This document shows, one piece after another, positions 35,601-43,736 of a DNA stretch of 64,000 nucleotides (within the stretch, counting starts at the first letter, position 1; every line of letters begins with the position of its first letter). The stretch covers positions 248,001 to 312,000 of the forward strand of contig CAYXTR010000001.1 of assembly GCA_964468185.1 (NCBI GenBank), written 5' to 3'. Below the pieces are notes generated by a model. The model was given only the letters and a program-made list of their open reading frames with translations. It was not told the origin of the DNA and searched no databases. The translations under genes and the position numbers were made by a program. The DNA comes from JANQFV01 sp964468185. Lineage in GTDB: Bacteria > Planctomycetota > Phycisphaerae > UBA1845 > Fen-1342.

Positions 35601-35654
35601 TCGTTTCGTATTGCTGCTGGGGGGGGTGATGGACGCGGGTTACCTGACATTTGA

Positions 35655-36437
35655 TCATGGCCAGAGGGTGGCCTGCGCTATGTAGCCTTTGACGCGGGCT
35701 AACGAGAGACGGGCTTCCTCGTACGTGTCATATCGGCCTTCCAGCACGACGTGCACCGGCTCGCCAGCACGCAGCTCCTGCCGCACGTAGACATTCAGCC
35801 CTTGCCCCTGTAACTGCGACATGCGCTGCGCGGCGTTTCGCTCGTCGCGGAAGACGCCACATTGTATGGCGAAGCAATCTGCGCCAATTTCCAGACGCCG
35901 CTGGGCCAACGCTGCGTAGCGCCCGCCCGGGAATGTCCTGACGATTTGACGATAAGGTGTTTCCGCGGCAGCCCAGCGCCCGGCGCGCTCGTAGCACAGT
36001 CCCAGCCGGTAGAGCAGCGCGTCCTTCGGGGCGACATTCGGCATGTTCGTGGTCGCCGCGACCAGGGCCCGGGCAGCGTCGCGCCAGCGGCCATCCTCGA
36101 AATGCAGCACGCCCAGCACGGCCTGTGGCTGCCAGACCGCTTCCTGCGCGGTCGAGGGCAGACGAGTGGCTCTTTCCAAATCCGCGTAGGCCCGTGCCCG
36201 CCGACCGGTGAGCGCGTGTGACATGCCGCGCACGTACAGCGCGCGGGCTGCGTCAACTTCGCTGCTGGGTGCGCGCAGGTAGCTGTCGATCCGATCCACG
36301 GCCAGCGCGTAGTCCCGTGCGTGGAACGCGCGTTCCGCCTCGACCAGCAAGTACCGGCTATTCGGCTGCCGGGCGGCGCAGCCCCCCATGACCCCCAGAA
36401 CGAGCAATACCGCGAGGATTCCGATTGGCCTGTGCAT
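35655..36437 (-). CDS. TPR lipoprotein with C-terminal SPOR domain
   Basis: A 260-residue protein. Signal and lipobox are LLVLGVMGGCAA. Residues 30-180 hold four or so TPR-like helical units, for example ALAVDRIDSYLRAP and LLYRLGLCYERAGRWAAAE. The final 70 residues, FAIQCGVFRDERNAAQRMSQL, then NVYVRQELRAGEPVHVVLEGRYDTYEEARLSL, have the SPOR pattern that binds denuded peptidoglycan glycan strands. Such proteins act in the cell envelope, often at division sites. It is divergent from mtnA with a 120 nt gap. SPOR domains are also seen in the rph-adjacent lipoprotein. Confidence 0.82.
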   Translation of the reverse strand: MHRPIGILAVLLVLGVMGGCAARQPNSRYLLVEAERAFHARDYALAVDRIDSYLRAPSSEVDAARALYVRGMSHALTGRRARAYADLERATRLPSTAQEAVWQPQAVLGVLHFEDGRWRDAARALVAATTNMPNVAPKDALLYRLGLCYERAGRWAAAETPYRQIVRTFPGGRYAALAQRRLEIGADCFAIQCGVFRDERNAAQRMSQLQGQGLNVYVRQELRAGEPVHVVLEGRYDTYEEARLSLARVKGYIAQATLWP

Positions 36438-36557
36438 GCCTGAGAAGCTACCATCCGGGTGCTGACTCGAAAAGTCCTGCTGTGGTCCGCTGGTGGGCTC
36501 TGGCGATCGACACCGGCCGGGCGCGCCTGCCGTGATTCTGTGCCTGAAAGGTTGCTA

Positions 36558-37658
36558 ATGGCGACTTCGTCTGTATCGACCAACACCGTCGGGGCGGAGA
36601 CCATTCTGGGAGATCTTCCTCGCACGCTGGAATGGGTCGGAGGGGGCGAGGGCTTCCTGAGACTCGTTGATCAAACAAAACTGCCCGCGCAGCTTGAAAT
36701 GCGCGCGTGTCACGACGTCGAGACGGTTTGGGAGGCGATTCGGGTATTGCGTGTACGCGGCGCTCCGGCTATCGGCGTGGCGGCGGCGTACGGATTGTGC
36801 CTCGGATTGCGGCCACACGTGGATCTGGGCACCGGCGACTTTCTCCAAAAACTACGTGAGGTTGGCGCGTATCTGTGTCAGTGTCGGCCCACGGCCGTCA
36901 ATCTGGCCTGGGCGGTTCGCCGGCTCACGAAACTCGCCGAGCAACAGCCGAATCTCTCGGCGTCAGAGCAGTGGGCTCGTTTGCTCGACGAGGCGCACGC
37001 GATGGCACGCGAGGATGCGGAGACGTGTCATCAGATCGGTCTGGCTGGCGCCCACTTGATTCCCGATGGTGGGGGGGTTCTGACACACTGCAACGCGGGG
37101 GCTCTGGCGACGGTCACATGGGGCACGGCCCTGTCACTGATGTATGTCGCCCACCAGCAGGGCCGCCGGTTTCGGGTCTATGCCGACGAGACGCGGCCCC
37201 TGCTTCAGGGGGCTCGTTTGACGGCGTTCGAGTTGAATGCCGCGGGGCTCGACGTGACGGTGCTGTGCGACGGGGCCGCGGCCAGTCTGATGCGGGCGGG
37301 GCAGGTGCAGCTTGTGGTGACCGGAGCCGATCGGATCGCCGCCAACGGCGACACCGCGAATAAGATTGGCACCCTTGGACTGGCGATCGTTGCTCGGCAC
37401 CACGGTGTGCCGTTCTATGTGGCAGCCCCGCGGAGCACGTTCGACCTCGATATCGTGTCGGGAGACGAAATTCCGATCGAGCAGCGGGACGCGGACGAGG
37501 TCCGGATAATCGGGCAGCGGCAGGTCGCCCCGCCGGCGGTGAACTGCTACAACCCGGCTTTCGATGTCACGCCGGCGGAACTGATTGCCGGCATTGTCAC
37601 CGAGCGCGGCGTTGTTTCACCTGTGACACGTGAGCAGATAGAGCGGATCTTCGCTTGA
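36558..37658 (+). CDS. mtnA: S-methyl-5-thioribose-1-phosphate isomerase MtnA
   Basis: A 366-residue methionine-salvage enzyme of the eIF2B-alpha fold. It shows the RGAPAIGVAAAYGL phosphate-binding region, CNAGALATVTWG (catalytic Cys), VTGADRIAANGDTANKIGTLG and the catalytic Asp region. The start MATSSVSTNT was chosen; the frame continues upstream with 33 codons lacking similarity. Other salvage genes (mtnB, mtnC, mtnD) are not in the window. The neighbouring genes are lipoproteins, so it appears to be a stand-alone unit. Ribose-1,5-bisphosphate isomerase is a related alternative but the segments above favour MtnA. Confidence 0.88.
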   Translation: MATSSVSTNTVGAETILGDLPRTLEWVGGGEGFLRLVDQTKLPAQLEMRACHDVETVWEAIRVLRVRGAPAIGVAAAYGLCLGLRPHVDLGTGDFLQKLREVGAYLCQCRPTAVNLAWAVRRLTKLAEQQPNLSASEQWARLLDEAHAMAREDAETCHQIGLAGAHLIPDGGGVLTHCNAGALATVTWGTALSLMYVAHQQGRRFRVYADETRPLLQGARLTAFELNAAGLDVTVLCDGAAASLMRAGQVQLVVTGADRIAANGDTANKIGTLGLAIVARHHGVPFYVAAPRSTFDLDIVSGDEIPIEQRDADEVRIIGQRQVAPPAVNCYNPAFDVTPAELIAGIVTERGVVSPVTREQIERIFA

Positions 37659-37696
37659 GGCGGCGTCGCAGAAGGACGCGGGCCGTGACTTAGCGC

Positions 37697-37726
37697 TTGC
37701 CGAGGCGGCTGGGATGCCCGTATACT
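37697..37726 (+). promoter_or_regulatory. Candidate promoter for Cys-rich lipoprotein pair
   Basis: TTGCCG (four of six matches to TTGACA) and TATACT (five of six to TATAAT) with an 18-nt spacer, 55 nt before the next start. Confidence 0.45.
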
Positions 37727-37781
37727 TCCGACCCGGGTTTCGTGCAGCCCGAGAAGACTTCAAGCAGTGGGAGTAGACTCG

Positions 37782-38003
37782 ATGACCAGATCGATCAGAC
37801 GCAGGTTTCAGAAGGCAGCGATCGCGACGGCTGCCGGCACCGTCTTCGCGATCGGAGGCTGTGCTGATTTCTTCACCCCCTTGGCCCTTGATTCGTTCGA
37901 TTTCTGCTCGGTCTTCAACTGCTCTGGTGGCACCTTCTTCAACTTCTGCGAGCCTGGTACGTTGTTCGTGGATTGTCCGCAGGCCACCGTCGAACAAGAA
38001 TAG
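37782..38003 (+). CDS. Cys-containing small lipoprotein (73 residues)
   Basis: MTRSIRRRFQKAAIATAAG, then lipobox AIGGC. The mature part has a CSVFNC pair and further cysteines in NFCEPG and VDCPQ, giving five after the signal. GGGAGT lies before the ATG. It is 23 nt before a similar gene. The two share the layout: Arg-rich n-region, Ala-rich core, lipid Cys, then a Cys pair about 17 residues on. No function is known. Confidence 0.7.
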   Translation: MTRSIRRRFQKAAIATAAGTVFAIGGCADFFTPLALDSFDFCSVFNCSGGTFFNFCEPGTLFVDCPQATVEQE

Positions 38004-38026
38004 TCTCTCCCTGAAAAGGAGCTGCC

Positions 38027-38317
38027 ATGCGTTCCCGGCATATCCGTAGATTGCGTCTGGCCACCATGATCGCCGTTTCCGGCATGTGTTTCCAATTGGG
38101 TAGTTGCAGTCTCGGCGACGTCTTCTCGTACATCACGAACATCAACCCGTGCGGTACAATCATGACCTGCGACCCGGGTCTGTACGATCTTGCGGTGGGT
38201 GGTTACGAAGGACCAGGTGCCGACCCTGACCTGGATCCCTTCTGCACGTGGCCGCCGTACTGTGATCCGGGCATTGATCCCATCGGTGGCGGTGGGTTCC
38301 CGGCGGCTGGCGGATAG
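38027..38317 (+). CDS. Cys-containing small lipoprotein (96 residues)
   Basis: MRSRHIRRLRLATMIAVSGMCFQLGSC; the last Cys is the probable lipid site. The mature part reads NPCGTIMTCDPG followed by aromatic/acidic Gly-Pro stretches and two more cysteines (FCTWPPYCDPGIDP). AAGGAG precedes the ATG. The C-terminus is Gly/Pro-rich and probably disordered. Together with the upstream gene it forms a two-gene unit closed by a hairpin. Confidence 0.7.
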   Translation: MRSRHIRRLRLATMIAVSGMCFQLGSCSLGDVFSYITNINPCGTIMTCDPGLYDLAVGGYEGPGADPDLDPFCTWPPYCDPGIDPIGGGGFPAAGG

Positions 38318-38373
38318 CGGCTCCCGTCGCGACCAATCACCGCCTCGAGTCGTGAATACACTTGATCGCACCA

Positions 38374-38402
38374 CTACGGCCGGCGTTTGGCGCTGGCCGT
38401 AG
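38374..38402 (+). terminator. Terminator after mini-lipoprotein pair
   Basis: CTACGGCC and GGCCGTAG form an 8-bp stem around a 13-nt loop containing further pairing potential. CTTCTT follows. It is 57 nt past the stop of the second lipoprotein. Confidence 0.6.
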
Positions 38403-38474
38403 CTTCTTGGGGCGCGGCGACGGCGGCCAGGTTTTCGCCTTCTCGTGCCGGCGAGTTTCCCGTACAACCCAGCT

Positions 38475-39218
38475 ATGAACGTCGGTCTTTTCATCACGTG
38501 CCTGACAGACACCTTTTATCCGCGCGTGGGCCAGGCCATTGTTCAGGTGCTCCGTCATTTCGGCTGCCGGGTGCGCTTTCCTGCCGCGCAGACCTGCTGC
38601 GGACAGCCAGCCTACAACAGCGGGTTTCACGACCACGCGGCTTGCCTGATCCGCCGCATGAGCACGATTTTCGACCCCTATGACCACATCGTTACGCCGT
38701 CTGCTTCCTGCGCAGCGATGGTCAAGCAGCACGGGCCACAGTTGCTGTCCGGCCAGCCAGAAGCTGCCCCCGCCGTCCGCCGGCTCGCCAGCCGCACCTG
38801 GGAGTTCACGACATTCCTCGAGCGGGAACTGCACGTCGACATCGCGTCGACGCTTCACTTCGACGAACCAGTGACGTTTCACTATCCATGCCATGCGCGG
38901 TCCGAATACACACTCGCCGATCTCCAGCGCTGGCTGGGTGCCGAGAATGGCCGCGAGGTCCACGTTCCCGAGCGCCCCGATCTGTGCTGTGGTTTCGGCG
39001 GTGTCTTCGCCGTCGATTTTCCTGAACTCAGCGGTGCGATGCTTGCTGACAAACTGGCCCAGCTTACCGCCACCGGTGCCAGACTGGTCATCTCAAACGA
39101 GGCGGCGTGCACGCTGCAGATGTCCGGCGGTGCCCATCGGCGCGGGTTGCAGTTGCGCTTCAAGCACATGGCCGAGTGTCTGGCCGAGTCGCTTGGGCTG
39201 CTGGAGCCGGAATCGTGA
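38475..39218 (+). CDS. lutA: L-lactate utilisation protein LutA (Fe-S oxidoreductase)
   Basis: This 247-residue protein has two CCG-type cysteine-rich domains: TCCGQPAYNSG near residue 40 and DLCCGFGGVFAVD near residue 170, plus HYPCHARS. These are the iron-sulfur/heterodisulfide-reductase-like motifs of LutA (LldE). With LutB and LutC it oxidises L-lactate to pyruvate. The start MNVGLFITCLTD is conserved for the family and lies inside a longer frame. The stop overlaps the GTG of lutB by 4 nt. Confidence 0.92.
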   Translation: MNVGLFITCLTDTFYPRVGQAIVQVLRHFGCRVRFPAAQTCCGQPAYNSGFHDHAACLIRRMSTIFDPYDHIVTPSASCAAMVKQHGPQLLSGQPEAAPAVRRLASRTWEFTTFLERELHVDIASTLHFDEPVTFHYPCHARSEYTLADLQRWLGAENGREVHVPERPDLCCGFGGVFAVDFPELSGAMLADKLAQLTATGARLVISNEAACTLQMSGGAHRRGLQLRFKHMAECLAESLGLLEPES

Positions 39219-40609
39219 CCCGCGATGACCTCCGAACCCGACTGGCGGCGGCAACGGCTGATCGTGCGTTGCTCGAGGCCGTGCACCTGACGACGTGGCG
39301 CAAGGTCGATGCGCGTGCGGAGTCTCTCGGACGACTCAAGCATGCGCAGGCGCTGCGCGACTGCGCCACACAGATACGTCAGCATATTGTTGAGCGCCTC
39401 CCGCAATACCTGGAGCAGTTCGTGGCGAACGCCACCGCCCGGGGCGCTCACGTGCACTTCGCTCCCGATGGTGCTGCGGCCTGCCGGATTGTGCGTGATC
39501 TCGCGATTGACCGGCAGCTCAAGCTGGCGGTGAAGTCCAAGAGCATGACCACCGAGGAGATTCATCTCAACGATGCGCTGGCCGCGGTTGGCGTTCGCGT
39601 CGTTGAGACCGATCTCGGTGAGTTCATCGTTCAACTCGACCATGACCGCCCCAGTCACATCATTACGCCGATCATTCACAAGAATCGGCAGCAGATCGCC
39701 CGAGCAATGACGCGCGAGCTGGGTACGCCCTATACTGAAGACCCCACGGAGCTGACTCAGATCGCCCGCCGCTATCTGCGCGCCATCTTTCGCCAGTGTG
39801 ACCTGGGCATTACGGGTGTCAACTTCGGCATCGCCGAGAGTGGCACGCTCTGCCTGCTGACGAACGAGGGCAATGGGCGCATGACCACAACCCGGCCCCG
39901 CGTCCATGTGGCCCTGATGGGCATTGAGAAGTTGCTGCCACGGCTCCGCGACCTGCCGGTGTTCCTCAAGTTGCTGGCGCGTTCCAGCACCGGCCAGCCC
40001 ATGGGGGTCTACACGACGCTGATCACCGGCCCGCGACGCCCTGCGGATGTCGACGGACCATCGGAACTGCATATCGTCCTGCTCGACAATGGCCGGGGTG
40101 ACATTCTCGCCGGCCCGGCACCGGAAGTGCTTCGCTGCGTCCGCTGCGGGGCTTGTCTGAATGCCTGCCCCGCTTATCGCAACGCGGGTGGGCACGCCTA
40201 TAACAGCGTGTACCCCGGCCCGATCGGGAGCGTGCTTTCGCCGCTCCTGAATGCGGACGCGCATGCGGACCTGCCGCGCGTGTCGAGCCTGTGCGGTGCC
40301 TGTCTGCTCGCCTGCCCGGTCAAGATCGACATTCCGGAGTTGCTCGTTCGCCTGCGGGCGCTGCATCGCAGTCGTCAGCCGCTTGGCAAACGGGCCGCCC
40401 TGTGGCTTTGGCGACAGGTCATGCAACATCCCAGGCTGTATGGCCTCGGGCAGAAGTGCATGCATGAGTTCCTGCCCGACGATGGTGACGGCTGGACCGC
40501 GCGCGGCCTGGGTCCGGTCAAGGCGTGGACCACGGGCCGCGATCTGCCGCGTCCCGCGGCACGCAGTTTTCGGGACCTCTGGCGTGCGGAGACTGACGAT
40601 GCATCCTGA
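39215..40609 (+). CDS. lutB: L-lactate utilisation protein LutB (iron-sulfur)
   Basis: A 464-residue LutB (YkgF-like) protein. The N-terminal LUD domain has SKSMTTEEIHLN and ESGTLCLLTNEGNGRM. The C-terminal ferredoxin-like part carries two clusters, RCVRCGACLNACPAY and SLCGACLLACPVKIDIPE. The final helical region (LGKRAALWLWRQVMQHPRLY) is typical. The GTG start overlaps the lutA stop (GTGA) and 36 upstream in-frame codons are excluded. It is the core of the operon and passes electrons from lactate to the respiratory chain. Confidence 0.93.
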   Translation: MTRDDLRTRLAAATADRALLEAVHLTTWRKVDARAESLGRLKHAQALRDCATQIRQHIVERLPQYLEQFVANATARGAHVHFAPDGAAACRIVRDLAIDRQLKLAVKSKSMTTEEIHLNDALAAVGVRVVETDLGEFIVQLDHDRPSHIITPIIHKNRQQIARAMTRELGTPYTEDPTELTQIARRYLRAIFRQCDLGITGVNFGIAESGTLCLLTNEGNGRMTTTRPRVHVALMGIEKLLPRLRDLPVFLKLLARSSTGQPMGVYTTLITGPRRPADVDGPSELHIVLLDNGRGDILAGPAPEVLRCVRCGACLNACPAYRNAGGHAYNSVYPGPIGSVLSPLLNADAHADLPRVSSLCGACLLACPVKIDIPELLVRLRALHRSRQPLGKRAALWLWRQVMQHPRLYGLGQKCMHEFLPDDGDGWTARGLGPVKAWTTGRDLPRPAARSFRDLWRAETDDAS

Positions 40610-41300
40610 AGAACACGCCACGCCCGGTCGCCGCAGCCCTGCGGTGGATGATTTTCTGGCCCGAGTTCAGCGGCGGACGAGCCACATCGACCGGTCAACT
40701 CCGTTGCCGGACGATCCAGGTGATGGATTGCGCGAGCTCACGCCAAGCGACGATCTGCTCGGACAATTTGCAACCGCTGCTTCGGCTGCCGGCGCTGATA
40801 TCCATCGCGCTTCCCGTGCGACGCTGGGCGCGACGGTCCGCGAGATTCTGCGTCAGAAGTCGATCACGTCCGTCATCGTTGAGCCGCGGCCGGATACCGG
40901 GCTCACTCCGGACGTTGCGGACGAACTGGGCGAAGTGCTTGCCGACGTGAGCGTTTCCGCTGCCACGGCGCATTCCGACGACCTGCTGTTTTCTTGTGGG
41001 GCGGCGATCAGCGGCGTTTGGTCGGCCGTGGCGGAGACGGGGACGCTGGTGTGCCTTTCCGACGCGCACTCCGCGCGCAGCACGTCTCTGATTCCGCCGA
41101 TTCACATAGCGATTGTGACCCCCGCGCAGCTCGTGCCCGACTTATTCGACCTTTTCACGCGTCTGGATGCGCTCAAAGTGGCGCCGGCCAATGTCAATCT
41201 CATTACGGGCCCCAGTAAGACCGCGGACATCGAGGGCATCCTGGTCCGTGGAGTGCACGGTCCCGGAGAAGTGCACATTGTCATTTGCAGCGACGCTTGA
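40599..41300 (+). CDS. lutC: L-lactate utilisation protein LutC (LUD domain)
   Basis: A 233-residue LUD-domain protein. The late segments AETGTLVCLSDAHSARSTSLIP, ITGPSKTADIEGILVRGVHGP and EVHIVI are family hallmarks (shown in part). The start MHPEEHATPGRRS overlaps the lutB 3' end by 11 nt; an extended frame further upstream is a shadow of lutB. Its place as third gene confirms lutABC. A lactate permease and regulator (LutP, LutR) are not seen nearby. Confidence 0.9.
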   Translation: MHPEEHATPGRRSPAVDDFLARVQRRTSHIDRSTPLPDDPGDGLRELTPSDDLLGQFATAASAAGADIHRASRATLGATVREILRQKSITSVIVEPRPDTGLTPDVADELGEVLADVSVSAATAHSDDLLFSCGAAISGVWSAVAETGTLVCLSDAHSARSTSLIPPIHIAIVTPAQLVPDLFDLFTRLDALKVAPANVNLITGPSKTADIEGILVRGVHGPGEVHIVICSDA

Positions 41301-41334
41301 CGGCCCGGCCCGCAACTGACGCGTTGTGACGTCC

Positions 41335-42642
41335 TCAACCCCGCTCTTCCTCGGCTACCAGGTAGCATTCGGGCTCGACTTCATAGATTCCGGTGAACGT
41401 GTCCGCGATCTTCTCCTCGCCGACGAACTCCCGCACGGCCGGGTTCTTCTCACCCATCGCGCGGGCAAAGTCCATGACCGTACCGAGCGCCTCGTCGTGG
41501 TTGCGTGCGACGACCTGGTAGGCGCGTACGAACCGTGCATCGCGCCGACGTCGGCGCCGCTGCGGCGTAGCTGAGCGCACTTTGGGCAGGCCGGGTCGAT
41601 AGTCGGCCTCGACCATCACGCTGAACCAGTAGCCCCGATTGATCGCGTCTCCGGTGGCTTCCCGAAACGCCTCGCACAGCTCGACCGTACAGGCGCCGGC
41701 GTCGTAGGCGATCTTGATCAGGCGATCACAGCGCGAGCGCATCTGGTGCCGGGCGAAGAAGTCCATGGCCATTTCGAGGGCGTAGACCTGCTCCGCCTCG
41801 TCCGGGAACCTGGCCCGCGCGAGGATGCGCTCGTAAATCACCCGCGCCGCCGTCAGATTGCGCTCCTCCTCCAGGATGAACGCGCGCAACAGCCATGGCC
41901 GCGTGGACCTGGGTTCGAGCTGTTGGAGCAGGCGCAACTGCGCGCGGGCCATTTCCAGATCGTGTGCCCGCACGGCGGATACGCCCCAGTTCAACCGCAG
42001 CGCTGGCAGGACCGGGTCGATTTCCTCAGCGCGACGATAGCACGTATAGGCTTCTTCAAACTCCTCATCATCACTGTGCAGGATTGCAAGGGCGATCCAC
42101 TGCGAGGCGTCCTCGGGGTCCAGCGACAAATAGCGCTTCAGCGCCGCCTTCGCTTCCGCAAACCGACCCATCTCCGTCAGGGCCGCGGCCTTGCGCTGGA
42201 GGATCCAGTCGATGTCGGCGCCCAGTTGCAGGGCGCGGTCATACAGGGCGTCGGCCTGCTCGTACTCACGCAGCTTCTCGTAGACCAGTGCCAGGTTGGC
42301 GACCGAGACCTCGTCGTCCGGTCCCGCCTCGACGGCTTCTTCGAGGGCATCGCGGGCATCCTCCAGGTCGTCGGTGTTTGACAGCACGACCCCCAGGGTG
42401 CCCAGCAGCCGGGGCGAGTGCGGAAACTCATCCAGCAGCGGATCCAGGGTTTCCAGGGCCTCGTCGTCGCGCCCCATTTCGGTCAGGGCCCACGCACGGA
42501 GGCTGGCCCACTCGATCCGGTCATCGCCGTCCAGTGTGGCCGCGTCCACCTCGTCCAGGCATTCGAGGGACTCGTCCGGCTTGCCCGCTTCGAGCAGCCG
42601 ATTAGCCCGCTCCAGCAATGCGTCGATTTCATCCGGATGCAT
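41335..42642 (-). CDS. Tetratricopeptide repeat protein
   Basis: A 435-residue soluble protein. The first 280 residues contain about seven TPR units (for example RANRLLEAGKPDESLECLDEV and ALVYEKLREYEQADALYDRA, given in part). The C-terminal third is not TPR: it contains VELCEAFREATGD, an Arg-rich run (RRRRRRDARF) and a Glu-rich end. No signal peptide or membrane helix. The start MHPDEIDALLERAN was chosen over an upstream extension with basic composition. It converges with lutC (34 nt between stops). A scaffold function is likely. Confidence 0.75.
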   Translation of the reverse strand: MHPDEIDALLERANRLLEAGKPDESLECLDEVDAATLDGDDRIEWASLRAWALTEMGRDDEALETLDPLLDEFPHSPRLLGTLGVVLSNTDDLEDARDALEEAVEAGPDDEVSVANLALVYEKLREYEQADALYDRALQLGADIDWILQRKAAALTEMGRFAEAKAALKRYLSLDPEDASQWIALAILHSDDEEFEEAYTCYRRAEEIDPVLPALRLNWGVSAVRAHDLEMARAQLRLLQQLEPRSTRPWLLRAFILEEERNLTAARVIYERILARARFPDEAEQVYALEMAMDFFARHQMRSRCDRLIKIAYDAGACTVELCEAFREATGDAINRGYWFSVMVEADYRPGLPKVRSATPQRRRRRRDARFVRAYQVVARNHDEALGTVMDFARAMGEKNPAVREFVGEEKIADTFTGIYEVEPECYLVAEEERG

Positions 42643-42868
42643 CAACGGTCTTTCTCGCCACACGTCGCAGGCGGCACCGCGTCGCCCCACGCCAAGACGT
42701 CGCCGATCCCGCATGTCTTATCGACCACTGATACTATACCCGCTCCGCGGGCCAGCCATATCCCCCCAAACCAAACCTTCACAGACCGTCCCGTCCGCCT
42801 TGTTCGCTCTGGCCTGGGCGGCCATCATAGCCCGGATGTGTACCGCTTCTCCCAAATGCTCACAGCGG

Positions 42869-43459
42869 ATGAGAACCGTCTTCCGGACGCTAGGTCTCCT
42901 CGCGCCCATGCTTACCACGGCTTGCACGGCCCCCGGTTTGACAGGTCTCGAATTGGGCGCCGACGCCCGGCAGATTCGCCGCAGCTTCCCCGCTGGTCAG
43001 CTTCACGAGACGCCTGCCGGCTACAGCGTTCTGCGACCGGAGGCGTCCGGCACCACCTACGCCTACGTCTTCCTGGTCACGCCGGATCGGCGAATCGCGG
43101 CGCGGTTTCACGTTTCGGTAAGCGAAGGGGCCGGCGGTGAAGAGGAGAGTGGAAGCTACCGGCTCACCGGGGCGGTTGACGCGCAGGCGTTGCGCCTGGG
43201 GGGGCTCGGACCGCTCGACACGCTGCGCGCCGTGGCCGACCAGCTAACCAGCGCGGAGGTCCACGCCGGGGCCCGGGCCGCGCAGCACTGGGTGGCCGCG
43301 GGCCTCGTGCGGATGCTCCAGCAGCACCCGCAGGTGGACGACCCGGGGCCGGCGACCGCGCGCGTAGGCGCCTTGCTGGCCCGGATTCCGGCTGGTGGTG
43401 ACGGAGACGTGCGTCCGGTGGGCTCCGGTCAGTTGCACATTTTCTATTGCGCAGGGTAG
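42869..43459 (+). CDS. Putative lipoprotein of unknown function
   Basis: A 196-residue protein. A short signal with lipobox LTTAC suggests a lipoprotein: MRTVFRTLGLLAPMLTTAC. The mature part has ADARQIRRSFPAGQLHE, then YAYVFLVTPDRRIAARFHV, a beta-hairpin-like stretch, and a C-terminal GSGQLHIFYCAG ending in Cys. An alternative upstream ATG (11 codons earlier) adds a Cys-containing piece without signal character. I recognise no family. It is divergent from the TPR gene and upstream of the triple-rhodanese gene. Confidence 0.55.
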   Translation: MRTVFRTLGLLAPMLTTACTAPGLTGLELGADARQIRRSFPAGQLHETPAGYSVLRPEASGTTYAYVFLVTPDRRIAARFHVSVSEGAGGEEESGSYRLTGAVDAQALRLGGLGPLDTLRAVADQLTSAEVHAGARAAQHWVAAGLVRMLQQHPQVDDPGPATARVGALLARIPAGGDGDVRPVGSGQLHIFYCAG

Positions 43460-43736
43460 TTGCCGAGGTTGCGGGTTGGCGCGATGCCGCGGGCACGCCG
43501 TCGAGAGAGCGATAGCAGATCCGCAGACGTCAAGTTGTGAGTACCCGCCATTGCAGGATCGGTCACCTCGGCTGCGGGCATCTCGGAAGCTGCATCGGGT
43601 CGCCGCGGAATAACGAAGTTGTCAGCGGTTGACCTCCGCGCGGCGACGAAGTAGACATCGGGGATGTCCGTCAAGCGACGGCCGGCGCTGACGTTGCACT
43701 GCACGTGCGGGTTGGTCTGAACATCGTGAGGCGCCC
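43460..43736. other. Gap upstream of triple-rhodanese gene with an antisense open frame
   Basis: 277 nt without an assignable gene on the plus strand. On the minus strand a frame from 43764 to 43444 (106 codons) has GC-rich third positions much like the neighbours. It has no ribosome site, starts inside the rhodanese gene, and matches no family I know. I leave it unannotated as a gene. Confidence 0.4.

Noticed and set aside
36459..36557. Upstream extension of MtnA by 33 codons
   Set aside because: Composition is Arg/Ser-rich without similarity, and it overlaps the divergent promoter region.
39107..39214. N-terminal extension of LutB
   Set aside because: It is an alternate frame of lutA; the GTG at 39215 overlaps the lutA stop as expected.
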